Positions 34,873-43,900 of a stretch of DNA of 52,494 bases are shown here, one piece after another. Positions within the stretch are counted from its first letter, which is position 1, and every line of letters begins with the position of its first letter. The notes beneath the pieces were generated by a model. It was not told the origin of the DNA, did not search any database, and worked only from the letters and a program-made list of their open reading frames with translations. This stretch comes from Pirellula sp. GTDB lineage: Bacteria > Planctomycetota > Planctomycetia > Pirellulales > Pirellulaceae. The DNA lies in NCBI GenBank assembly GCA_025459355.1, contig JALOQS010000010.1, positions 1 to 52,494 of the forward strand, written 5' to 3'. The translations under genes were made by a program, and so were the position numbers.

Positions 34873-36177
34873 CTAAGCTGCTGTCTTTGAGGATTGCAAC
34901 AATTCTAAGGCCTTTTTTAACTGCGGATCGGCGGAAAGTGTCGGATCACGAACGTCCGGAGACGATTCTAAATTTTCAGGAACGACGTAGTTGGTTGGGT
35001 CGGACCTCTTTCTAAGTCGATCAATCAGAGCCTCCAGGCCACTCGCATCGATGTCGATTTCACATCCTGGATCTGGCATGACGCCCCAGCTGTCCTCATC
35101 CTTTGCGTCTTTCCTGCGGTGAATCATTTTTCCAGAGGGAGGAAAATAATAGGCGGTCGTGAGCCTTAACGCGGCTCGCCCTCCATCGAGCGGTATCACG
35201 TTCTGCACACTCCCTTTGCCAAACGTTCGCATGCCAACAACTTTGGCTCGGCAATTATCCTGCAAACAAGCTGCCATGATCTCGCTGGCACTCGCCGAAT
35301 TCTGATTCACAAGAACAGCCACAGGAACATCCTTTGGCACGAGCACCCCAGGCTTGGCGAAAAAGGTCTCGCGATCCGCCTTCTGCCGCCCCTTGGTTTC
35401 AACCACAACTCCCTCATCCAAGAAGTAATCGCAAATGGTTATCGCTGATTCCAACAATCCTCCCGAGTTGTCTCTCAAGTCGATGATCAAGCCACTGATG
35501 TTGCCGAGCCCCTCGATGGCTTTCTTGAGCTCTTCGTGAGTCTTCTCGCCAAACAATTCGATCCGAAGATAAGCGATCGATGGATCTACCGCCAAACGAT
35601 AGTCCCAACTGCCATCTTCTTTGCGTTGATCGCCAAGAACCGATTCTACTTCAATGATGTCTCTCGTGACGTCGACCGTAAACGGTTCTGAATCGTTAGC
35701 TCGCTGCAATAGCAGTTGTACCTTGGTTCCTTCCTTGCCTCTTAACTTCGATGTCAGCTGCTCAAACTGAAGACCGTTAACTTTCTGTCCGTCAACCTCT
35801 AGAATCACGTCCCCCGGCTTGATGCCTGCACGATAAGCGGGAGAATCAAAAAGCGCGCTGACTACGGTGAATCGATCTCGACGCGGCGGTCCATCTAGAC
35901 TCACTCCCAAACCACCAAACTCTTGCTCCAAAACCGACCGAAAGGAGACGATAGAACTGGGGGGCACGAAGCCAGAGTACGGATCGAGAGAATCCACCAT
36001 GCCCTTCATGGCTGCATTGTAGAGGTCCTCCGATTTGGATTCGTCGACGTATTGATGTTCGATCAAATCCATTACCAACGCGAGATCACCGACCTTCCGA
36101 TAACGGGCCGCATTCCCATAACAAAATGCGCAGATCACGATGACGATCCCAAGAATTTTTAGATTGGCTGTTAGCAT
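34873..36177 (-). CDS. ctpA: C-terminal processing protease (S41 family, CtpA-like)
   Basis: 434 residues. An N-terminal hydrophobic segment (ILGIVIVICAFCYG) anchors or exports it. 'MVDSLDPYSGFVPP' and a PDZ domain (about 85-165; 'AYRAGIKPGDVILEVDG') precede the catalytic part. The Ser-Lys dyad is in place: Ser296 in NSASASEI and Lys321 in TFGKGSVQ, 25 residues apart as in E. coli Tsp. These proteases trim C-termini of exported or membrane proteins. The start ATG has no clear ribosome site. It follows nadB (142-base gap) on the same strand. Confidence 0.95.
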   Translation of the reverse strand: MLTANLKILGIVIVICAFCYGNAARYRKVGDLALVMDLIEHQYVDESKSEDLYNAAMKGMVDSLDPYSGFVPPSSIVSFRSVLEQEFGGLGVSLDGPPRRDRFTVVSALFDSPAYRAGIKPGDVILEVDGQKVNGLQFEQLTSKLRGKEGTKVQLLLQRANDSEPFTVDVTRDIIEVESVLGDQRKEDGSWDYRLAVDPSIAYLRIELFGEKTHEELKKAIEGLGNISGLIIDLRDNSGGLLESAITICDYFLDEGVVVETKGRQKADRETFFAKPGVLVPKDVPVAVLVNQNSASASEIMAACLQDNCRAKVVGMRTFGKGSVQNVIPLDGGRAALRLTTAYYFPPSGKMIHRRKDAKDEDSWGVMPDPGCEIDIDASGLEALIDRLRKRSDPTNYVVPENLESSPDVRDPTLSADPQLKKALELLQSSKTAA

Positions 36178-36319
36178 GGGTTAATCTGATTCGATCCATG
36201 GCGTAGCGAAAAGGTTTTATTGGTGCGGACCCACGCCGTCAATCGAGCGGCCCGCGTCCTAAAAATTGTAACCGATCGGCTTCCTAGTGAGTTGCACCTA
36301 GCCAAGATCAATCTAACGC

Positions 36320-37984
36320 TTATCTCGTCGTATTTTGCGGAATGGATTCGCGCCGCAACGAGAGATGCTTTTGCCACTCGGAGGACTGCGCGGGGAAGTC
36401 TGTTCGGAAATGTACTCCACGCGATTCGTTTCGCTTTAAAGCTGACGTGGCCATCTGCAAACTCACCGTCAACATGTTCTGCAATTCCCAGCCATCGACC
36501 GAATCCAATTGGAGCGACAACACATAGGTGCAATAGTGCTGAATTGTTTGAATCGTTTCATCCAATCGATCAGCTTGCCGTCGCACTCCGACGTTGCGCC
36601 ACATGAGTGACCGAATGCTGTTGCGAATATCCGCAAAATCAATCGGTTCTTTCAACATGATTTGCGTCGCCGAGGATATCGGCAACACGCGCAACTCCTC
36701 GGAACGATTCTCCAAGGCCGATTGAGCTGCGTTTCTTCCCGCAATGGAGCCATAAACCAAGCCCTCTAAAAGACTGTTCGAGGCGAGTCGATTGGCGCCA
36801 TGCAATCCAGTGCTCGTGACCTCCCCTGCCGCCCATAACCCTGGCAATGATGTCCGCGCTTCGGTGTCCACCGTGCACCCGCCAATCATGTAATGAGCCC
36901 CTGGTCTTACAGGGATTGCATCCACCGCGATATCCAGCCCAAAACCCGCACAAACCTTGGCAATCCCTGGAAATCGATTACGTATATGTGTTGGATTCAA
37001 ATGCTTCATCGACAAATACACACACGGACTCTGCGTTTTCTCCATTTGACTGACAATCGATTGACTGACTACGTCGCGCGGCGCTAACTCCAATCTCGCA
37101 TCGTAGTCTCCCATAAATCGATAACCGCGAGAATCTAACAGGTATGCTCCGTCCCCGCGCACTGCCTCGGTTATCAAGGTCCGTGAGCTGCCTGCGATGT
37201 ACAAAACCGTCGGATGAAATTGCATGAACTCCATGTCTCGCATGATTGCTCCCGCGCGGAACGCGATGGCATGACCATCCCCCGTTGCCACTCTCGGATT
37301 CGTGGACTCTCGAAAAACCTGCCCACATCCTCCGGTGCAAAGGATTGTTTCTTTGGCCCAGATGAAATAGGGTTTGCCTCCGCGTGTTGAAGCGATTACG
37401 CCATGACAACGTCCCTCAAAAGTGATCAAATCGAGCGTGAACGTTTCTTCAACTATCTCTACATTGGGCCGAGACTTGACGTGCTCGATCATGGCTCGGA
37501 TGATCTCTTTGCCTGTCGCGTCTCCCAACGCATGGAGAATGCGTTGATGGGAATGCCCCCCTTCACGGCCTAAAATGATCTGTCCGTCCTGCGTGTCGAA
37601 TCGAGTCCCCCACGCAATGAGTTCATTGACCCGCTCTGGAGCTTCCTTGACGACTTGAGCCACCACGTCGGAATCGCAGAGCCCAGCCCCCGCCACCAAC
37701 GTATCTTGTACGTGATTGTCGAATCGGTCCTCGGGATCCCAGACGCTCGCTATGCCCCCCTGAGCGTAACTGCTATTGGACTCCTCTAGCTTATCTTTGG
37801 TCAGAATCAGTGCACGCAACGAGGGATCTACCTCGTGGGCGGCTCGCAACCCAGAAAGCCCACCGCCAACGATCAAGACGTCGACAAAAAAATGCCCCAT
37901 CTGCTTGGGAGACAGATTGGTCAAATATCTCGATGTCCACGTTGACCACGGGTAATCGAGCAGTTCGCTGGGAAAAGATGGCAT
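36320..37984 (-). CDS. nadB: L-aspartate oxidase
   Basis: 554 residues, the normal length. The FAD-binding 'VDVLIVGGGLSGLRAAHE', 'SNSSYAQGGIASVW', 'REGGHSHQRILHA', 'MEFMQFHPTVLY' and 'GLWAAGEVTSTGLHGANRLASNSLLEGLVYG' are diagnostic of NadB rather than succinate dehydrogenase. It oxidises aspartate to iminoaspartate in NAD synthesis. nadA and nadC are not in the window. The start ATG 37984 gives about 30 residues before the FAD site; an internal ATG at residue 29 is possible. Confidence 0.96.
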   Translation of the reverse strand: MPSFPSELLDYPWSTWTSRYLTNLSPKQMGHFFVDVLIVGGGLSGLRAAHEVDPSLRALILTKDKLEESNSSYAQGGIASVWDPEDRFDNHVQDTLVAGAGLCDSDVVAQVVKEAPERVNELIAWGTRFDTQDGQIILGREGGHSHQRILHALGDATGKEIIRAMIEHVKSRPNVEIVEETFTLDLITFEGRCHGVIASTRGGKPYFIWAKETILCTGGCGQVFRESTNPRVATGDGHAIAFRAGAIMRDMEFMQFHPTVLYIAGSSRTLITEAVRGDGAYLLDSRGYRFMGDYDARLELAPRDVVSQSIVSQMEKTQSPCVYLSMKHLNPTHIRNRFPGIAKVCAGFGLDIAVDAIPVRPGAHYMIGGCTVDTEARTSLPGLWAAGEVTSTGLHGANRLASNSLLEGLVYGSIAGRNAAQSALENRSEELRVLPISSATQIMLKEPIDFADIRNSIRSLMWRNVGVRRQADRLDETIQTIQHYCTYVLSLQLDSVDGWELQNMLTVSLQMATSALKRNESRGVHFRTDFPAQSSEWQKHLSLRRESIPQNTTR

Positions 37985-38219
37985 ATTTGGTTAGTTCGTT
38001 TTGCGTTTCCTTCGTTCCTCTATCATATCTTAGCTTACAAGCAATGGTTTGAGCCCGTGAGGACATACGCTAAGCCAATTAGGAGCCCGAACTACCCAGC
38101 ACACATTTGTAGATTGCATGCTACGCGGCAACGGAGTGATGATCCCGCCCTAGACAGATTGGGCGAAAAAGAAGTCTTAATCGTCTCACGCGAGCGACGA
38201 ATAAAGGCCAACCAGAGGA

Positions 38220-39629
38220 CTACTTGGCGGTGCGAACAATCAAGATGACGTAGGAAACCGGATTCAAGTCCCGGCCGGGCTCTCGCCGTTTCTCTAGACG
38301 CCGCTGCTCCATCGGTACCTCAAAGAATTTTGACGAGCCGGTCGCGAACGATGAAACTAATCCACTCGGGCCAGACGAACCCAACCGCCCAACAGCACCC
38401 CTCTCGTCGGAGACTTGCATGGTGGTCATTTGCTTCTCAAGCATGCCGACCGAATCGTCCATGACCGCGTTCATTCTCAACGCCGGAAAGTCTTCGTAGC
38501 TACTGACCAAGTCGTCATAAAACTCGGACAGCATCCTGGCCGTGCCCTTCAATACCAGCACTTGCGACTCTCCTTGCGAGTCCGCAGGCCCAACAATCCC
38601 AGATTTCAAAACGCTGGAGAGTTTATCTTGATCGAGCACCAAATCTTCAACAGCCCCGAGACCATGCTTTTGCAAATACAATCCGAGAACGTCGTCATTA
38701 AGTGCAACCTGATCCACCGTCACCTCGTACACCGCCATCATTTTGCCAGTTGCTCTCAAGAGCGGATTCTGTGCCGTTACATCCTTTGCCGCTACATCCT
38801 TTGCATTGCTCGCAACGACCGAACTTTCTGCCGCCATGTCGGCGCCAGATGCCCCCCGATTTTCCGTTGGCTGGGCTAAATCTACGAGAGAATTAGTACC
38901 GCTGGTGACGTTCTCGGTAGGCGAGGCCGCCAGCGCATTTCCCGCCGACATCTCTCTCGCTGGCGATTCAGTACGAGTTTCCCCGAGCAATGAGCTAGCC
39001 TGAGCATCTGCAACCAGGCTTGGTTCGCTCGCATTCTCAGAAGAATCCGTTCGCTTCTTCGATTCCGCCAGCATCGTATCGACGATCGATGATGTAGGAG
39101 CTTCGCCCGGAGCCGCAACTGTTGGCTCTTTGTCAGTGGGCTTCTCAAACACCGAAAGCAAATCTTGCTCGATCTGCTTTTTCTGGAAGTCCGCAATCTG
39201 ATTCTGCTGCTCGCGATCGAGCGACTGGTTGTACAGCAACGAGAGCTGCGTGAATAAAAACGCCAACACGCAAGTTGCCACGACGGACAATGCAGGAACC
39301 CACCACCTAGTCTTTAACTCCGATGGATCAAACGGCTTGGGAACAATCCGGGCATTCGAAGTTTCGATCCATTCCGGTGCATCTTCGCCAAGCAATGCGG
39401 CTCTCGTTCGAGCCGCCTCCATCACTCGCACTGCAAAATGGTCTCCCAACTTACCGGTCGGACGGCCTCGCAAGAGCGAGCTTCTCAAGCTGCCCAGCGT
39501 CTCGGTATCCCGCTCAATCTGAGGGTTTTTCGACGATTCCTCGGCGAGCTTTTTCGACTCTTCAATAGACAAATGACCATCCAGCAATCCGCTGATTAGC
39601 TCATTAATCTCTGGTTTTTGTGAGTCCAT
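38220..39629 (-). CDS. Anti-sigma-like membrane protein
   Basis: 469 residues. The first 60 residues (EINELISGLLDGHLSIEESKKL) match the 'sLLDGEL' N-terminal segment of anti-sigma factors of the RseA or zinc-finger class, but there is no Cys/His zinc motif. One membrane span lies at about 110-130 (WWVPALSVVATCVLAFLF). A low-complexity Ser/Ala/Glu-rich middle is followed by a C-terminal domain (from about 285) with 'MMAVYEVTVDQVALNDDVLG'. A 15-bp duplication (38774-38803) doubles KDVAA/KDVTA. No sigma factor gene is adjacent. The role as anti-sigma factor is inference from the N-terminus and topology. Confidence 0.6.
   Translation of the reverse strand: MDSQKPEINELISGLLDGHLSIEESKKLAEESSKNPQIERDTETLGSLRSSLLRGRPTGKLGDHFAVRVMEAARTRAALLGEDAPEWIETSNARIVPKPFDPSELKTRWWVPALSVVATCVLAFLFTQLSLLYNQSLDREQQNQIADFQKKQIEQDLLSVFEKPTDKEPTVAAPGEAPTSSIVDTMLAESKKRTDSSENASEPSLVADAQASSLLGETRTESPAREMSAGNALAASPTENVTSGTNSLVDLAQPTENRGASGADMAAESSVVASNAKDVAAKDVTAQNPLLRATGKMMAVYEVTVDQVALNDDVLGLYLQKHGLGAVEDLVLDQDKLSSVLKSGIVGPADSQGESQVLVLKGTARMLSEFYDDLVSSYEDFPALRMNAVMDDSVGMLEKQMTTMQVSDERGAVGRLGSSGPSGLVSSFATGSSKFFEVPMEQRRLEKRREPGRDLNPVSYVILIVRTAK
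38774..38803. repeat. 15-bp in-frame duplication (one mismatch)
   Basis: CCGTTACATCCTTTG at 38774 is followed by CCGCTACATCCTTTG at 38789 in the anti-sigma-like gene; five residues are repeated. Confidence 0.9.
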
Positions 39630-39930
39630 AGTTCCACCGAAGCAAGGTATTTAGCTGACCTTCGGAGTCGTTCCGCATCAGAAAAGTTCCCGACCGAGAG
39701 AATAGAATAGTGACTTTCGTAACAAAATGTTAATTTCCACCGAAACTACTACTTTTTACGGATACAAAATCAGCATTAGCTAAACAAATCCCATTCGACA
39801 GCGAGTAACATTTTTACTTTTGGCGATTGACCCCACCCGAGCCCTAGGCTAGACTCTCCATTCTTACGCTTAATGGAGGACCTGCAAAATTAATAAGAGC
39901 AATAAAAGAGCTGCCAGCACGCAGGGAGCG
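39630..39930. other. Divergent intergenic region between anti-sigma-like gene and LysR gene
   Basis: About 300 bases, AT-richer than the flanking genes. It holds a promoter-like pair for the LysR gene (39827-39855) and an ATT-N9-AAT sequence (ATTCTTACGCTTAAT at 39861-39875), which fits the loose T-N11-A form of LysR binding sites. No small gene with a ribosome site was found. Confidence 0.5.
39827..39855 (+). promoter_or_regulatory. Predicted sigma-70-type promoter of the LysR gene
   Basis: TTGACC (39827-39832), 17 bases, then TAGACT (39850-39855): five of six and four of six matches to consensus at ideal spacing. It lies about 75 bases upstream of the LysR start. Confidence 0.5.
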
Positions 39931-40905
39931 GTGCACATCCGTTCGCTCAAAGTGTTTTACGATGTCGTGCGAAAACGAAGCTTTTCGCAGGCAGCCGAGG
40001 AACACGGCATGACGCAAAGCGCAGCCAGCCAAAGTGTTCAGCATCTTGAAGAGTTTCTATCAGTCCGGCTAATCGACCGTTCTAAGCGTCCTTTTGTCTT
40101 AACCGCAGAAGGCCAAAAGTTCTACGATGGTCTGGGAGGGATTCTTCGTCAGTTTGATACGCTGGTGGATGATGTGCGGCTCGGCGGTCGCGATGGAACC
40201 GAAGTCACCGGTCATGTGGTTGTGGCGTCGATCTATTCGATGGGATTGAGCTACATCCCGGTCTTGGCTGAAAAATTCGAAAAGGCTTTTCCGGGCGCGA
40301 CGTTCTCCTATCAACTGGCCCATCCCCACGAAGTTTACCGAATGGTGGAACAGGGTACGGTTGACTTTGGAATGGTGAGCTACCCTGACCCAACGCGAAC
40401 GTCGCTACAAACAACGATGTGGCGGCACGAGCCTATGATCCTGGTTGCTTCGCCAAGACATCGCTTGGCATCCATGGGGCGAATTTCTCCCCAGGCCCTG
40501 TCTCAAGTTGGTTTGGTGGCTTTCGCATCCAATTTGCGGATTCGTCAAGAAATCGACAAAGAGCTAAAGGCACTGGATGTTACGATGCGAGTTGTGGTTG
40601 AACTGGACAATATTGATTCGGTTAAACATGCAGCGATCGTCAATAGCGGTGTTGCTTTCTTGCCAAAATTGACGGTTCAAAACGAGCTCGCGTCTGGATC
40701 GTTGACCGAGATTCAATGCGATGGGCTCGAATTGACTCGCCCCCTCGGAATCATTCAGCGACGGGACGTACCGCTCAGTCGCGCAGCCAGAAACTTTATG
40801 GATCTTGTTCTGAAAAACAGGGTCTGGAACGACGAGGCTGTCCAGCAGGAGTCTATGGGCCAAGAGGGCGATTCTTCGGCAGCTCCAGATTTCGCAAACG
40901 CCTAA
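39931..40905 (+). CDS. LysR family transcriptional regulator
   Basis: 324 residues. GTG start at 39931 with AGGGAG close upstream. The N-terminal winged helix-turn-helix (residues about 1-60; 'SFSQAAEEHGMTQSAASQSVQHLE') and the LysR effector-binding domain (HVVVASIYSMGLSYIPVL; 'RMVEQGTVDFGMVSYPD') are complete. It sits 57 bases upstream of gltB in the same direction, resembling gltC beside gltAB in Bacillus, so it may regulate glutamate synthase in response to nitrogen or 2-oxoglutarate. That link is inference from position. The last 30 residues are a loose, Glu/Gln-rich tail. Confidence 0.92.
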   Translation: MHIRSLKVFYDVVRKRSFSQAAEEHGMTQSAASQSVQHLEEFLSVRLIDRSKRPFVLTAEGQKFYDGLGGILRQFDTLVDDVRLGGRDGTEVTGHVVVASIYSMGLSYIPVLAEKFEKAFPGATFSYQLAHPHEVYRMVEQGTVDFGMVSYPDPTRTSLQTTMWRHEPMILVASPRHRLASMGRISPQALSQVGLVAFASNLRIRQEIDKELKALDVTMRVVVELDNIDSVKHAAIVNSGVAFLPKLTVQNELASGSLTEIQCDGLELTRPLGIIQRRDVPLSRAARNFMDLVLKNRVWNDEAVQQESMGQEGDSSAAPDFANA

Positions 40906-40962
40906 ATCCATTTGTTGCGTCCGAATCTTCTTCATTCCTCACACGATTATATAGGCGAATCC

Positions 40963-43900
40963 ATGAACGCACCCATCGGCTTTCCCGAGAAGCATGGTCT
41001 CTACGATCCAGATCTAGAGAAGGACTCTTGCGGCGTTGGCTTTGTTGCCCACATCAAGGGTAAACCAAGTCACGCAATCGTCTCGGATGCCCTTACGATC
41101 CTCATCAATATGGATCACCGAGGAGCGTGCGGTTGCGAAGCGAACACGGGGGACGGAGCCGGGATTCTAGTTGGAATGCCGGATAAATTTGTCCGCAGGA
41201 TCGCCTTGGCCGAGTTCGGATTGGATCTGCCCAAAATCGGTCATTACTCGATCGGTAATGTCTTTTTGCCGCGCGACCCAGCCGAACGAGAACATTGCAA
41301 AGCGTACCTCAATCGACTCATCGCCGCCGAAGGACAGAAGTTAGTTGGCTGGAGGGGAGTCCCGCAACTTGCCGATGCGGCTGATATCGGTCCTACTGCG
41401 CGCGATGGTGAGCCTCGAATCGAGCAAGTCTTCATTACTGCTGCTCCAGGTATAACGCCTGACGAGTTCGAACGTAAACTGTACCTGATCCGAAAACAAG
41501 CTAGCCACGCTCTGCGAGGTGATGAGAAACTCAAGCAGCGGAAACTGTTCTATATCTGCTCTTTGTCGACCAAGACGTTGATCTACAAGGGAATGTTGAC
41601 TCCGGCGCAAGTAGGTGTTTATTACTCCGATCTTACCGATCCCGATTTCGAGACCCATTTGGCTATGGTTCACTCGAGATTCTCAACCAACACCTTCCCA
41701 AGCTGGGACCGCGCTCAACCTTTGCGATTCATGAGTCACAATGGTGAAATCAACACGCTCCGGGGTAACGTGAACTGGATGCGAGCCCGTCAAGGGAACG
41801 CAGCCAGCGCTCTTTACGGCGAAGAACTTAAGAAACTTTTCCCCGTCATCGAACCACATTGCAGCGACTCCGGAAACTTTGACAATGTTCTTGAGTTTCT
41901 GCTGCTTAACGGTCGCACTCTTCAAGAAGCTATCATGATGATGGTTCCTGAAGCGTGGCAAAAACATGAAACGATGTCGCAGGAGAAAAGGGCGTTCTAT
42001 GAGTACTTTAGTTGCTTGATGGAACCGTGGGATGGTCCTGCTTCGATCGTGTTCACCGACGGGCATTATATCGGTGCAACACTTGATCGAAACGGCCTAC
42101 GACCCAGCCGATACTATCTGACTACCGATGATCGAGTCATCATGGCATCCGAAGTAGGCGTGCTGCCCGTCGACCCTGCTATCGTCCGAGAGAAAGGTCG
42201 ATTGCAACCCGGGCGAATGTTTCTTATCGATTTCGAAGAGGGACGACTCATCCCTGACGAAGAACTCAAGGAGAAATTCGCAAAGAGTAAACCTTACGGC
42301 GAATGGCTAAAGAACCAACGAATCACCTTGTCCGATCTTTCGGTGGACAAAGAACCTCACGGATTTTATCCGGAAACCCTTTTGTCCCGCATGCAAGCGT
42401 TCGGTTACACAATCGAGACATTGCACTTTATGTTGATTCCACTCATCCAGACCCAAGCGGATCCGCTCGGCTCCATGGGCAATGACTCCGCATTGGCATG
42501 TTTGAGCGATAAGCCACGCCTGGTCTACGATTACTTTAAACAGCTGTTCGCGCAAGTCACCAATCCCGCAATCGATTCGATTCGCGAGGAGGTGATTATG
42601 TCTTTGGAATGTTACATCGGTCCAGAACAAAACCTTTTGGACGCGACTCCTGCACACTGCCATCGGTTACTGATCCCCCATCCAATTCTTACTAACGAAG
42701 AACTGTCGGCGATCCGGCATATGGATAACAAGGGATGGAAGACGAAAACGATCGACATTACGTTTGATCGTAAGCGAGGAAAGCCCGGTCTCGTCGAAAC
42801 ACTGGATCGGATTTGCCAAGAAGCGGAACAAGCGATTGATAACAAATATACGATCGTCGTGCTCAGCGACCGAGCGGTTTGCCATGATCGCGTTGCGGTC
42901 AGTTCGCTTCTGGCTTGCGGTGCGGTTCACCATCATTTGGTCAAGGCCGCAAAGCGAACGCAAATCGGCATCGTCTTGGAAACCGGCGAAGCGAGAGAGG
43001 TGCACCATCATTGCCTACTGGTCGGTTACGGGGCTGACGCGATCAATCCGTACTTGGCGTTCGAAGCATTATGGCAAGCCAGCCGTGATCAATTGGCCGC
43101 GATGGATGACGAAAAGATTGTGGCTGCTTACCGCAAAGGTGTCGCCAAAGGCATGCTAAAGGTCATGGCTAAAATGGGCATCAGCACCCTAGCCAGCTAC
43201 AAGGGGGCACAAATCTTTGAAGCTTTAGGTCTCAAAGATGAAGTCATCGAGCGCTGTTTTGTCGGCACCAATAGCCGCATTCAAGGCTGCTCGTTCGATA
43301 TCCTTGCTGAAGAAACCTTTCGACGACATGCACTTGGTTATCCGCTGCAAGTCTCGGATGCCTCTCCCATGCTGCCCAATGTCGGTGAGTTCCACTGGCG
43401 TGCTGAAGGAGAACGTCACGGCTGGGACCCTGCTGCCATTGCTGATATTCAAGTTGCAGCTAGGGCTGGCGACAAAAACGCCTACAAACGATTTGCGGAT
43501 CACATCAACAACGATGCCAAAGTTCGTTGTGCCTTGAGAGGCTTGCTGGAGTTTAACTTCGGTGCATCATCTGGTGCGATCCCTATTGAGGAAGTCGAAC
43601 CGGCAAAGGATATTGTGAAACGATTCTGCACCGGTGCCATGAGTCTGGGCTCCATCAGTGCTGAGGCCCACGAAACTCTGGCCATTGCAATGAATCGACT
43701 CGGTGGCAAGAGCAACACTGGCGAAGGTGGCGAGGACCCGGCCCGCTTCACACCATTGCCAAGCGGCGACAGCAAACGATCGGCGATCAAACAAGTTGCA
43801 TCGGGACGGTTTGGTGTCACGATTGACTATCTTACCAATGCCGATGAATTGCAGATCAAAATATCGCAAGGGGCAAAGCCTGGCGAGGGTGGCGAGTTAC

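Noticed and set aside
38143-38162. Hairpin CGCCC/GGGCG after the anti-sigma-like gene
   Set aside because: Five pairs with a 10-base loop and no T-run on the relevant strand; too weak to call.
40912-40962. Upstream extension of gltB
   Set aside because: The extra residues lack family similarity, and the ATG at 40963 puts the catalytic Cys at the usual short propeptide distance.
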